Positions 28,457 to 37,028 of a DNA stretch of 64,000 bases are shown piece by piece. Each line of letters opens with the position of its first letter. The stretch's first letter is position 1. Under the pieces are notes generated by a model, which had not been told where the DNA came from, made no database searches, and saw only the letters and a list, made by a program, of their open reading frames with translations. The stretch covers positions 2,790,001 through 2,854,000 of the forward strand of contig OZ244843.1 of the NCBI GenBank assembly GCA_965220715.1, read 5' to 3'. The translations under genes and the position numbers were made by a program. Source of the stretch: Bin5 sp965220715 (lineage in GTDB: Bacteria; Chloroflexota; Anaerolineae; Caldilineales; Caldilineaceae).

Positions 28457-30184
28457 ATGAGAATCGCCGTCGCGTTGACAAGCCTGCTACTAACCCTGAT
28501 AGTCTCGACCTCTTGCGAAATGCAACCGGTGCCGGAACGCCCCACTGCAGCGGCCAAGCCAACCCAGCAGTCCTCTCCTCCTGAAACACAAACAGTTCCC
28601 CCCCAAACCACACCGACCCAAGTGCCTACCGCAACGCCAGCGCAAACGAGTCGGAATGTCGCGCTGCTGGGAACAGGACGCGCCCATTTAGGTGAAGAGA
28701 CGGTCCAAAATGCCATAGATGGCGACCTTGAAACGATCTGGAATTCAGAGAATCTTCCTGCACAGTGGATTGCTATCGCTCTCGACGACCTGTATCTTGC
28801 CGAAAAGGTTGAGCTGGTTGTTGCTCAGACTCCTGCTGGTCCGACGACGCATGTCTTGTGGGTAGACAACGGTTCTGGAGTGAGAACGTTTTTCAGGCGA
28901 TTCGCTGATGTCCACACAGAAGATGGGCAGACGCTAACAATCGAATTCAATCCTCCCCGTCCCATAAAAGAAATCCTCATCCAAACACTCCAAAGTCCCA
29001 GTTGGGTCGCTTGGCGGGAAGTGAGAATACTTGGTTCGCCTCTTTCTCCCCAAAATGAGAGTGGGAAGCCTCCCCCGATTAGACGCGAGAAGTTCCTGGA
29101 CGGCCTCGAGCTGCCGGTGCAGGTTACCCATGCCGGAGACGGCAGCGGCCGAATCTTCGTAGTAGAGCAGCCGGGCCGTATCAACATCGTTCAAAACGGA
29201 GTCGTCAACGATGTGCTCTTTCTCGATATATCAGATCGATTGACCTGCTGTGGAGAACGTGGACTCATGAACATCGCCTTTCCCCCCTTCTTTAAGGCTA
29301 GTCAGCAATTCTACGTGAGCTATACCAATCTTGACGGCGAGTTCGTCGTCAGCCGCTTCTCAACCACAAACGATGGTGCCGCGGCAGATCTGGCCAGCGA
29401 GGAAATCCTGCTCGCCGTGAGTCAACCCCATCACGCGCACAACGGAGGCAGTCTTGCATTTGGTCCGCATGACGGCTACTTGTACGTTGGTATCGGCGAC
29501 GGCGGCAGTGAAGGCCGTCCAGCCCACTTCCCTCAGGACCCGCAACTGCTTCTGGGAAAGATCCTGCGGATTGACGTGGAATCAGGAGCCGGTCCATACG
29601 TTATACCTGCCACCAATCCCTTTATCGGGGACGATGGTTTCCGCGACGAAATCTGGGCACTTGGGCTGAGAAATCCTTGGGGATTCGCGTTCGATGGCCA
29701 GACAGGTGAATTTTACATCCCGGATACCGGACACAACGACAGAGAAGAACTGAACTTCCAGCCAGCTACCAGTGTCGGGGGGGAGAACTACGGATGGCCT
29801 ACGATTGAAGGGACTCGATGTCCTAAGATTGAGGACCTGCCCTACCCCTGTAGCCAGGCGGGAATCTTCGATCCTCCTGTAGCCGAGTACGATCACACGC
29901 GTGGTTGCGCTATTGTGGGCGGGGTTGTCTATCGCGGCAGCGAAATACCCCAACTGAGAGGCCGTTTCATTTTCGCCGATTTCTGCCGTGGCGACATCTG
30001 GAGCCTGCAAAAAAGGGATTCAGTTGAATCAACCGGTTCAACTCGGGAGAGCCATGGGGCATGGCAGAACGAATTGGTCTTGGGTGCTTCCTTACCGGTT
30101 AGCAGCATCGGAGAAGATGAAGACGGAAATCTCTATGTTACTGGCTACGCCGACGGCACAATCTACCTGATTACACAAGAATAG
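28457..30184 (+). CDS. Single-unit discoidin-like + glucose/sorbosone dehydrogenase lipoprotein
   Basis: A 575-residue paralog of one unit of the preceding gene. The signal peptide MRIAVALTSLLLTLIVSTSC places the lipid-bearing Cys at 20. A Thr/Pro/Gln-rich linker runs to about residue 70, then a discoidin-like domain (about 72-195) with the shared signatures LDDLYLAEKVEL and SPSWVAWREVRILG. The GSDH propeller (about 215-575) follows, with HNGGSLAFGPHDGYLYVG and LRNPWGFAFDGQTG. In place of the HNGGH of its paralogs it has HNGGS, so one histidine of the motif is lost, but a preceding HHAHNGG supplies others. It begins 115 bp after the double-length gene and is presumably co-transcribed. Probably an extracytoplasmic sugar oxidoreductase or sugar-binding protein. 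Confidence 0.87.
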   Translation: MRIAVALTSLLLTLIVSTSCEMQPVPERPTAAAKPTQQSSPPETQTVPPQTTPTQVPTATPAQTSRNVALLGTGRAHLGEETVQNAIDGDLETIWNSENLPAQWIAIALDDLYLAEKVELVVAQTPAGPTTHVLWVDNGSGVRTFFRRFADVHTEDGQTLTIEFNPPRPIKEILIQTLQSPSWVAWREVRILGSPLSPQNESGKPPPIRREKFLDGLELPVQVTHAGDGSGRIFVVEQPGRINIVQNGVVNDVLFLDISDRLTCCGERGLMNIAFPPFFKASQQFYVSYTNLDGEFVVSRFSTTNDGAAADLASEEILLAVSQPHHAHNGGSLAFGPHDGYLYVGIGDGGSEGRPAHFPQDPQLLLGKILRIDVESGAGPYVIPATNPFIGDDGFRDEIWALGLRNPWGFAFDGQTGEFYIPDTGHNDREELNFQPATSVGGENYGWPTIEGTRCPKIEDLPYPCSQAGIFDPPVAEYDHTRGCAIVGGVVYRGSEIPQLRGRFIFADFCRGDIWSLQKRDSVESTGSTRESHGAWQNELVLGASLPVSSIGEDEDGNLYVTGYADGTIYLITQE

Positions 30185-30410
30185 ACTACCCAGTGACTCC
30201 TCATAAATAACTTGCGCCAACCTCCAATATTGGAAAGAACGCGAATTGCCGGAATCCAGACTTGGACCAGAACATTCTCTCTTTCCGGGGCGATGAGCAG
30301 GTGTCGAGCTTTCGTCCGGCTGGGAGACAAGGACGGCGACATCATTTTTCGGTCCATGCAGCTACTGTCGCGATAAAACTGAAGAATTAACCAACGAAGG
30401 AGGACCGGTG

Positions 30411-31940
30411 ATGCAAAAGGAGCGTCCCAACATTCTATGGTTCTGCACGGACCAGCAAAGGTTTGACACCATTCATGCTCTTGGCAACCCTCATATCAAC
30501 ACGCCCAATTTGGATCGACTGGTTGCCGAAGGTGTAGCCTTTACGCATGCCTTCTGCCAGAGCCCAATCTGCACGCCCAGCCGGGCCAGCTTTCTTACCG
30601 GCCGCTATCCCGCCAACGTACGCGGCTGCATGAACGGAAACGAAGAATGGGGCGAAGGCGCCCCGCTCGTAACCGCATTGCTGGCCGAGAGCGGCTACGA
30701 CTGCGGCCTCAGCGGCAAGTTTCACCTGGCCGGCGCGCACGGTCGCGAAGAGCCTCGTCCTAAGGAAGACGGCTACAGGGTCTTCCACTGGAGCCATGAC
30801 CCACAAGATCGCTACCCATCCGGCCACGCCTACGCCGACTGGCTGGCCGCACAAGGATTTTCCCTGCGTGACCTCAGAGAGGACCCGGCCTCAGTACCGA
30901 TGGAACTGCACCAAACGACCTGGTGTACCGACCAAGCTATCGACTTTCTGTCGGAGAAAAGGCGCAAAGGACCCTGGTTGATGAGCGTCAACGTCTTCGA
31001 TCCCCATGCGCCCTTCGACCCTCCCCAGGAGTATCGCGATCGATACGTCACGTCAAAGATGCCGTCCCCCTTGTTCCGACAAAGCGACCTCACCACCCAA
31101 ACTGCTATCCCCGGAGATTTCCAGAACCAGGCCCGCCCGCTGGAAGAATTCGATGCGCAAGAGGTAATAGCCTCCTATTACGCCATGATTGAGCTTATTG
31201 ACGAAAATATCGGCCGGCTGTTCGACGCCCTGGAAGAAACGGGACAACGCGAAAATACCGTCATCATCTTCACCAGCGACCACGGTGAGATGCTAGGGGA
31301 TCACGGTCTGCTGCTCAAGGGCTGTAGGTTTTACGAGGGGTTGGTGCGTGTACCGCTAATCATAAGCTGGCCTGGCCACTTTCCGGCTCAAGATCAGCCG
31401 GCGCCTGAAGACAGTCAAGAGGACGGTAGCTCTTCTGCCGAAGGCGAAGCTGTTCCGGAGAACCCCGCGTCTGATACGCCGGAAGAAAATTCGCCCGCCG
31501 CGCCCGCCGGCTTCCTCAGCAATGCCTTGGTCGAACTCATCGACATCGCGCCCACGCTACTGGAGCTTGCCGGTCTGTCCCTGCCGCATGGTATGCAGGG
31601 GCGTTCGCTGCTCCCTATTCTTCGCGGCGAGGCCCCGCCGCATCAGCATCGTGACTTCGTCCGCTGCGAATACTATCGGGCTCTCAATCCCGATATCCCC
31701 GGCCGGGCGCAGTACGAGGGCAGCTATGCCACGATGTACCGGGACAGACGCCACAAAGTCGTCGTCTATCACGGTCACGAGCAAGGGGAACTCTACGACC
31801 TGGAGAAAGATCCCGGCGAATTTGAGAACCTGTGGGATGACCCCGATAGTGAAGCTCTGCGTTTCGAACTGATGCGCCGCAATTTCGATGCCCTTGCCTT
31901 CTCCATCGACCCGGGACCGCCGCAGACTAGGCCTCACTAA
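30411..31940 (+). CDS. Type I sulfatase with acidic low-complexity insertion, 509 aa
   Basis: A clear sulfatase: CTDQQRFD near residue 12, ICTPSRASFLTGRYP (Cys54, formylglycine site) and FTSDHGEMLGDHGLLLKG for the second metal block. The start is ATG 30411, with AAGGAGGA six bases upstream; GTG at 30408 is less well placed. Between about residues 326 and 363 there is an insertion rich in Glu, Ser, Pro and Ala (QPAPEDSQEDGSS, then EENSPAAPAG), in the loop before the IDIAPTLLELAG helix. No other sulfatase here has it. It looks like a disordered surface linker. The gene is 226 bp downstream of the lipoprotein genes and closes the sulfatase region. Confidence 0.92.
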   Translation: MQKERPNILWFCTDQQRFDTIHALGNPHINTPNLDRLVAEGVAFTHAFCQSPICTPSRASFLTGRYPANVRGCMNGNEEWGEGAPLVTALLAESGYDCGLSGKFHLAGAHGREEPRPKEDGYRVFHWSHDPQDRYPSGHAYADWLAAQGFSLRDLREDPASVPMELHQTTWCTDQAIDFLSEKRRKGPWLMSVNVFDPHAPFDPPQEYRDRYVTSKMPSPLFRQSDLTTQTAIPGDFQNQARPLEEFDAQEVIASYYAMIELIDENIGRLFDALEETGQRENTVIIFTSDHGEMLGDHGLLLKGCRFYEGLVRVPLIISWPGHFPAQDQPAPEDSQEDGSSSAEGEAVPENPASDTPEENSPAAPAGFLSNALVELIDIAPTLLELAGLSLPHGMQGRSLLPILRGEAPPHQHRDFVRCEYYRALNPDIPGRAQYEGSYATMYRDRRHKVVVYHGHEQGELYDLEKDPGEFENLWDDPDSEALRFELMRRNFDALAFSIDPGPPQTRPH

Positions 31941-31947
31941 AGACAGG

Positions 31948-32032
31948 CCAAACGCCCAAAAATAATGGAATTGCGGTCAAATTGTGCGGCAGCCTGACCC
32001 TATCCCTTTAACCGGGCGTTTGGTAGGTCAGG
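31948..32032. other. Interlocking inverted repeats at a convergent gene junction
   Basis: CCAAACGCCC (31948-31957) pairs with GGGCGTTTGG (32014-32023), and CCTGACC (31993-31999) pairs with GGTCAGG (32026-32032), so the two stems cross. They cover the convergent ends of the sulfatase gene and the minus-strand gene at 32008. Could act as a bidirectional terminator; no U-tract is evident. Confidence 0.3.
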
Positions 32033-33744
32033 TCATAGTCTCCCACACGACGCAGGGGAACTGACGCCGGCGCAAGGCTTGGCTCCCCCTGTCCCAGCCA
32101 CTCCGCGATCTCTCCTCGGTGTCCCAGCCGTCGCAGCGCATTCCAACTGGCGCTGAAGTTGGCGCGCCCGCTTGGCCCCGCCGAATCCCAAAAGAACAAA
32201 TTCTCAACCCCCTGCCCGTAAAGCGCAGCGGCCTTGCGGCGAAACGCCTCAGGAGACATGTGGCGCGGCATCACGTTGAGCGCAAGCTGGCAATTTGTCC
32301 CCTCGACCAACTCGACAAAATGGCGGACAGCCGCCTCTTCCTCCCAGGCCATCCACGTGCTATCCAAATCCGGCAAGTCGGTGTAAGGAATCAGCGTATC
32401 GACCAACTCCTCTTCGACCCACCTCTTCAGGTCGAGCCCGTTTCGCAGGTTCTCCTCCCGGTTCAGCACACACGCGGAAACCGTGATCCGATCTCTCCCC
32501 TGCTCACGCGCCAACTCGTCCAACGATTCTCGAAGTTCGCGGTGAAAGTCCGTCAGACCCACGCTTCGGTAGTCTAGCCAGCGCGGGTCATCGTCCGCCA
32601 GCACCCGGGGGTCCTCACCATAGGCGGCCATAAACCCGTCCACCAAAGGTGGTTCATAGTCTACCAGCGGCGGCCGCCTGTTGTAGAGTATGCAAACGCC
32701 ATCAATAGGATGTTGCGCAACCTCCAGCAACATGTTGATTACGAACCGGCGTGTGTCGGCAAACGCGTACGAAACGCGGGGCGCGCTCCTTCCGTCCTTG
32801 CCCACCATACGCAGATCCGGCCGCGAAAAGTAAAGACTGCCGGCGTTCCACTGTTCCAGCGGAGACGGATAAAAGAACCCCGCGGGGCGGTAGCTCGCAT
32901 GAAAACTGAGCCCTATCTCGTGGGCGGCATTCAGCGCCACCACCAAGGGGTCCAGATGGAGTTCTCGGAAAGTACGCCAAGTCTCCGCGTGAAGCCGGTC
33001 CCCGCGCCTCTCAAAGTCTTCGATTCCGTCGGCCGCCGGAAGTCGTCCGGCTTTCCCCAGGTAAAACATCAGATCGCCCGCGCCGCACTCCCAGTAGAGT
33101 CGCGAAAAGTCGGTGTGGCGATAAGGTTCGATCTCGTTTCTCACCGCCGCCTCGGTCGCCGTGCCATACAGATAGAGATAACCGTGCGCGTCGTTGTGGG
33201 CAAAAAGCGTGCGCGTTTCCGAACGCATTCGTTCCGCCTCCAAAACAGAGATCTCCTCCTCAGTCAGCGGGACAAGCTTGATGTATGCGACCTTGGTGCG
33301 CTGACAAGACACCGCCGCCGCTTCATCACTGTTCCCCGTTGGCGTGCAGACCTGTCGAATGAACAGCTCCTGCCCGGTCAGATCCGCCTCTTTCCACCTC
33401 AACTCGTAGACTTTGTGCCCGTGCGGACTCGAAGGCGCCCACTCCGCGCCCATGTTCAAGTGCGTAAAACACGGGTCGTCACTCAATTTCGCCTCCACCG
33501 CGGCGATTCCCCGGTGTTCCGGGTAGACACCAATGTAGATGCGATGCCATCCGCTCAAATCGAGGCCGACAGCCACTTCGGGGGCCGCCGTCTCTTCCCC
33601 GGCGCTGAGCAGATGGCCCCTCAAATCTGCAGTTTCGTATGGCTGCGCGTGCCAAGCGTGTCGTCTGGGCTTGTCGGAGATGGAGGTCTGTGGCTGACAG
33701 CGTTCAAGATCGGTTATGTGGATCGCAGCATCGTGCGCAGACAT
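32008..33744 (-). CDS. GH-like TIM-barrel family protein (paralog 2), 578 aa
   Basis: Not firmly recognised. It is a soluble protein with no signal peptide. An N-terminal beta-rich domain (about 1-180) begins IHITDLERCQPQTS. A barrel-like region follows with short sequences typical of GHL10-type glycosidases: YWECGAGDLMFYLG, GLSFHASYRPAGFFYP, YAFADTRRFVINMLLE and GVCILYNRRPP, plus ALNVMPRHMSPEAFRRKA and ENLFFWDSAG near the end. It shares domain order and many of these motifs with the protein at 34990-36654. The ATG at 33744 has GGAGGTG upstream, and that ribosome-binding site lies within the last codons of an OppC stub. A glycoside hydrolase or carbohydrate-processing role is inferred from fold resemblance and locus only. 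Confidence 0.72.
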   Translation of the reverse strand: MSAHDAAIHITDLERCQPQTSISDKPRRHAWHAQPYETADLRGHLLSAGEETAAPEVAVGLDLSGWHRIYIGVYPEHRGIAAVEAKLSDDPCFTHLNMGAEWAPSSPHGHKVYELRWKEADLTGQELFIRQVCTPTGNSDEAAAVSCQRTKVAYIKLVPLTEEEISVLEAERMRSETRTLFAHNDAHGYLYLYGTATEAAVRNEIEPYRHTDFSRLYWECGAGDLMFYLGKAGRLPAADGIEDFERRGDRLHAETWRTFRELHLDPLVVALNAAHEIGLSFHASYRPAGFFYPSPLEQWNAGSLYFSRPDLRMVGKDGRSAPRVSYAFADTRRFVINMLLEVAQHPIDGVCILYNRRPPLVDYEPPLVDGFMAAYGEDPRVLADDDPRWLDYRSVGLTDFHRELRESLDELAREQGRDRITVSACVLNREENLRNGLDLKRWVEEELVDTLIPYTDLPDLDSTWMAWEEEAAVRHFVELVEGTNCQLALNVMPRHMSPEAFRRKAAALYGQGVENLFFWDSAGPSGRANFSASWNALRRLGHRGEIAEWLGQGEPSLAPASVPLRRVGDYDLTYQTPG

Positions 33745-33747
33745 GAC

Positions 33748-33858
33748 TTACACCTCCATGCGAGGATCAAAAGCATCTCTTAGTCCATCGCCGACAAAGT
33801 TCATTGCCAGTACCGCTACCAAAGTGGTCGCTCGAATGAGGACAAGTCCAGTCGGGTA
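33748..33858 (-). pseudogene. C-terminal stub of an OppC-type permease
   Basis: The minus strand encodes TTLVAVLAMNFVGDGLRDAFDPRMEV, ending at TAA 33748. This is the signature C-terminus of OppC/DppC permeases (compare INFVGDGLRDAVDPYSL in the intact gene at 23195). Nothing upstream resembles the rest of a permease; instead the stop codon of the DHDPS-like gene lies 30 bp away. It is the last ~35 residues of a deleted gene. Confidence 0.82.
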
Positions 33859-33887
33859 CGCAGTCGAGATCCGAATCGCCTGGTCAT

Positions 33888-34799
33888 CTACCTCAAATTC
33901 AAGTCCAGGAACAGTTGAGAAAGCTGCTCCATCTGTTCGTCGGTTAAAGAGTGGTATGGCGGCCTCCGCCACCTTTGCGACAGGCCGAAGAATTCATAAG
34001 TTCCATGCAATGCCGCGTCAAAGCCGCCGGTCACATTTAGGACATAATCAAAGTAGGGCATGTCAAAATCCCTTATAATGCGGGCGGCCTCATTCCAGTC
34101 CTCCGCCTGCACAGCCCGCCAGTAGGCCTGCGTTACTCGCGGGGCAAAGGTAACGAACGTCGAAAGATAGCCGTCGCACCCGTAGTGAATCAGATCAAAG
34201 TGGTTCTGCTTCTGGCCGCCGGAGATGATGGCCCAATGGCCGTGGAGCAGGAGCGCCATCTTGCGAGCAAATACACCCACGAGGTCGTCCTTGATCGCAA
34301 TCACGCCCGGCACATCGTCCCGCAACCGCCGCAGCACCTCCAACCCCATCGCCTGCGAGCGGCTGAAAGCGTTGGTCACCACCATTACGGGGATCTCAGC
34401 CGCCGCCGCTGCATAGTGGGCAACGAAACTATCAGCAGTACAGGACCCGGCCCAATCCGGCGGCAATACCATAAGCAGGTCAGCCCCTACTTCGCGGGCG
34501 TATCGGGCAAAGTCGACGGTCTTTCCCGTCCACCAGATACGGTCGGCCGCGACCACAGCCGCCCTTCCCGCCGTCTGTTCAGCCACCACCCGGGTCACGT
34601 CGGCTACTTCATCATCTGTGAGCAAGGAAAAGAGGCTGTCCCCGTAGGTCAGGAGCATGGTTGTGCTTCCCGCATCGATGCCCCTATCCACCAAGCCGCG
34701 CAGACTGTCGAAGTCAATGGCGCCTTCTCTCGTGAATGGAGTATGAACGGACATCACAGGCCCGGTCAGCAAAGTACGCAGTTCTTGCAAAGAAGGCAT
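33888..34799 (-). CDS. DHDPS/N-acetylneuraminate lyase family protein, 303 aa
   Basis: A (beta/alpha)8 class I aldolase-type enzyme. The Schiff-base lysine is Lys170 in VIAIKDDLVG. The pyruvate-binding loop is present as LLTYGDSLFSLLTDDE (about 49-64), where the family usually has GTTGE-type sequence. The catalytic tyrosine strand, normally YNVP-like, reads VMVVTNAFSRS here, without a tyrosine. It is therefore probably not lysine-biosynthetic DapA but a 2-keto acid aldolase or dehydratase acting on sugar-derived acids. The ATG at 34799 begins the conserved sequence MPSLQELRTLLTGPV; the 94-codon upstream extension is permease-ghost sequence in another frame. It sits between two permease stubs and two GH-like paralogs, so it probably replaced an Opp permease pair. 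Confidence 0.85.
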   Translation of the reverse strand: MPSLQELRTLLTGPVMSVHTPFTREGAIDFDSLRGLVDRGIDAGSTTMLLTYGDSLFSLLTDDEVADVTRVVAEQTAGRAAVVAADRIWWTGKTVDFARYAREVGADLLMVLPPDWAGSCTADSFVAHYAAAAAEIPVMVVTNAFSRSQAMGLEVLRRLRDDVPGVIAIKDDLVGVFARKMALLLHGHWAIISGGQKQNHFDLIHYGCDGYLSTFVTFAPRVTQAYWRAVQAEDWNEAARIIRDFDMPYFDYVLNVTGGFDAALHGTYEFFGLSQRWRRPPYHSLTDEQMEQLSQLFLDLNLR

Positions 34800-34821
34800 G
34801 GACAGTACCCTATTCGTGGCA

Positions 34822-34990
34822 AATGCGCGGATCAGCTGTGGCGTAAAGGATGTCTGCAACAAGGTCGATGGGCGAGGACGACGACCGCGCCGATAGAGGG
34901 CAGTCCCATCATTACGGTATGGACTCGCTGGGAAATGGCCTGAATCCCCGGGATTGCAAGAAGCACCCTGATGACAGTTTCTGTGGCCAT
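34822..34990 (-). pseudogene. C-terminal stub of an OppB-type permease
   Basis: Starting at the stop codon of the GH-like gene (TGATGG, 34992-34987), the minus strand reads ATETVIRVLLAIPGIQA, then MMGLPSIGAVVVLA. A +1 shift gives DLVADILYATADPRI, ending at 34822. These match the end of OppB/DppB proteins (ETV-x-PGIG, then LVADILYA-x-DPRIRY; compare ADILLVWIDPRIRYT at 22209). At least one frameshift separates the two parts, and all earlier helices are gone. Confidence 0.75.
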
Positions 34991-36654
34991 CAATAGGCCC
35001 AATGCGGCGGGTACTTGTCCAGCACATACCCGCCCACGCTGCGCAGAGGGACAGTACGGTAAAGACGTCCATCGCCGTCATCCATTTCCGCCAACTGATC
35101 CCTGTGCCCCAGACGTCGAATCATGCTCCACTCCTTGAGCCTTTGATGACGCCCATTGGTGTCCCAGAAGCACAAGCCGTCAGCCCCCGCGGCGTAATTC
35201 TGGAGCGCGCGACTGCGAAAAGTTTCAGGTGGCATCGTCCGAGGCATGATCTCAGGATAGTATTGGACAGACGAACTGCTGGTCAGCTGCGCAAAATAGT
35301 CGACATCAATTTCCTCATCGCGCCATGGGTACGAAATCAGATTGTCGATCAACCCCCGTTCAACCCAGGCCGGCACGTCCAGGCCATAGAACAAATTGGT
35401 CTTCGCGTTGTTGAGCACATGCGCCGAAATCTCCAGCGGCCGACCCCGCGCCGCGCCGATCTCCTGCATCTCCTTGCGCAGTTCTGCCATGAATTCAGTC
35501 ATCACCCCCGCACGGTAGCGCAAATACCGCTCATCGTCCTCCGCCAGTTGCGTTGCATCGAGCCCTGTCTCCGCTTTGAAGCCTTCGACCAGTGGCGTCT
35601 CGTAAAGGAGAAAAGGCGCCCCGCGGTTGAAAATCGGGTTGACGCCGTCTATGTCATAACGAGTAGCCAGTTCACGAAAAACGCCCAGCAGTAACTCGCG
35701 CACCTCGGGGAATGCGTAACTCATCCGTGCAATCTCGCGGCCGTCGATGTCCACACAGCGCCACTCAGGGTGCTGCATGTAGAAGTCGCCGGTAAAGTAA
35801 TCCTCAAATGGTGGGCAGCATTGAAACGCCTCCATACGCAGGCTGATGTGGACCTCCAACCCCGCGCCATGGCCATATTCCACTACAGTCTTAACCGTGT
35901 CGATGCCCGCGCCTGCCAGAATCTGCATCGACTCGGCGATGTAACGGTCGTGGATCCTCGGGAAGTCCTTCGTCTTGCTTCCCGTCAGACTGCCGATAGC
36001 GGAAGGATATGTAAGAACGTCCCCGCCGGCTCCCGGGCACCAGAACATTTTCCGAAAGTCCGTATTTCTGTACGGCTCGAGCCACTCCCAGATCTCTTCT
36101 CGGCTCGTGGGCCGGAAGCGGCCAAAATCGCTGAAGCCGTCATTCATGCAGATGAGGCGCTTGTTGCTTCCTTCGCCGCGATCCACCAGCAGCCGTGCAA
36201 CCTCGTCGTCGGCCAAGGGAACGAGCTTGGCGTAGGCAATATAGGCCGGCTGTGAAATACCTGCCGACTGTTGGCCGAAAACCAGGTCCTGGCCGGAGAG
36301 ATCCGCTGTCTTCCAATAACGTTCATCCAAGGAGAAATTGTCGGCAAACTTGCCCTCATCGGACTCTCGGTTAATCTTGACGAAAGAACTGTCGCCAGAA
36401 AGTTTGACGCGGGCCAGGCCGTCAGTCCAATTGCTCCAGAGGCCAAGATAGATGCTATACCAACCGGATACACCCAGGGGAAGGGTTACTAGCGGCGCCT
36501 CAGTCTCGGGGCCGGCAATAAGCATGTTGCCGCAAAAACCTTCGGTTTCGTATGGAACGACCTGCCAATGGTATTTTCGTCTGTCGGCGGAGAGGGCAAG
36601 CTTAGGCAGACACCGGCCCAGATCGGTGAGATAGATTGGCTCAGGTGTAGACAT
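34990..36654 (-). CDS. GH-like TIM-barrel family protein (paralog 1), 554 aa
   Basis: A paralog of the protein at 32008-33744, with the same layout: an N-terminal beta-rich domain beginning IYLTDLGRCLPKLALS, then a probable catalytic barrel. Shared or equivalent motifs include EPYRNTDFRKMFWCPGAGG, GLEVHISLRMEAF, YAFPEVRELLLG, GVNPIFNRGAPF, EIMPRTMPPETFRSRA and DGLCFWDTNG. Conserved acidic residues in the barrel strands would be glycosidase candidates but cannot be assigned with certainty. There is no signal peptide, so it should act in the cytoplasm on imported sugars. ATG 36654 has GGGAGG about ten bases upstream. Its TGA overlaps the first ATG of the OppB stub, so it once preceded permease genes in an operon. 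Confidence 0.74.
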   Translation of the reverse strand: MSTPEPIYLTDLGRCLPKLALSADRRKYHWQVVPYETEGFCGNMLIAGPETEAPLVTLPLGVSGWYSIYLGLWSNWTDGLARVKLSGDSSFVKINRESDEGKFADNFSLDERYWKTADLSGQDLVFGQQSAGISQPAYIAYAKLVPLADDEVARLLVDRGEGSNKRLICMNDGFSDFGRFRPTSREEIWEWLEPYRNTDFRKMFWCPGAGGDVLTYPSAIGSLTGSKTKDFPRIHDRYIAESMQILAGAGIDTVKTVVEYGHGAGLEVHISLRMEAFQCCPPFEDYFTGDFYMQHPEWRCVDIDGREIARMSYAFPEVRELLLGVFRELATRYDIDGVNPIFNRGAPFLLYETPLVEGFKAETGLDATQLAEDDERYLRYRAGVMTEFMAELRKEMQEIGAARGRPLEISAHVLNNAKTNLFYGLDVPAWVERGLIDNLISYPWRDEEIDVDYFAQLTSSSSVQYYPEIMPRTMPPETFRSRALQNYAAGADGLCFWDTNGRHQRLKEWSMIRRLGHRDQLAEMDDGDGRLYRTVPLRSVGGYVLDKYPPHWAY

Positions 36655-37028
36655 GTGATGTTCCTCCCGAGGTAACTGACGAGTCGGGTTCAGAGGCTGC
36701 TGAGGGGGGACGGCACTACTGCACTAACTGGCACCATCCGCCCAGAATATAACCCAAATGACAGGAACCCTGCAACTCGCTTTCGGAGGGGCCACATGCC
36801 GGAGGTGGGGAGCAATCTGGGGGAGACGCTGGGCGGAAGTGCTACGCATTTGGCGACGAGTGAGTGAACCGCGCTTGTACTTGTGCAGTTACAGTAAAGT
36901 ATTCTGTCCCCAGGGCTCAGTGGCCGGGATACATGGGCTGTATACGCGGTAGCACCGGCCACCCTACCCTGAGGGAAAGGGCTAGGTGGACCGTTCACAT
37001 GCCCGCGACATTGGGCCGCAGGAACGGT
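36655..37028. other. Intergenic region, no gene seen
   Basis: About 370 bases between two minus-strand genes. Frames here are short and without family resemblance. I see no terminator with a U-tract. The promoter of the GH-like gene at 36654 should lie here but no strong -35/-10 pair was found. Confidence 0.45.
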
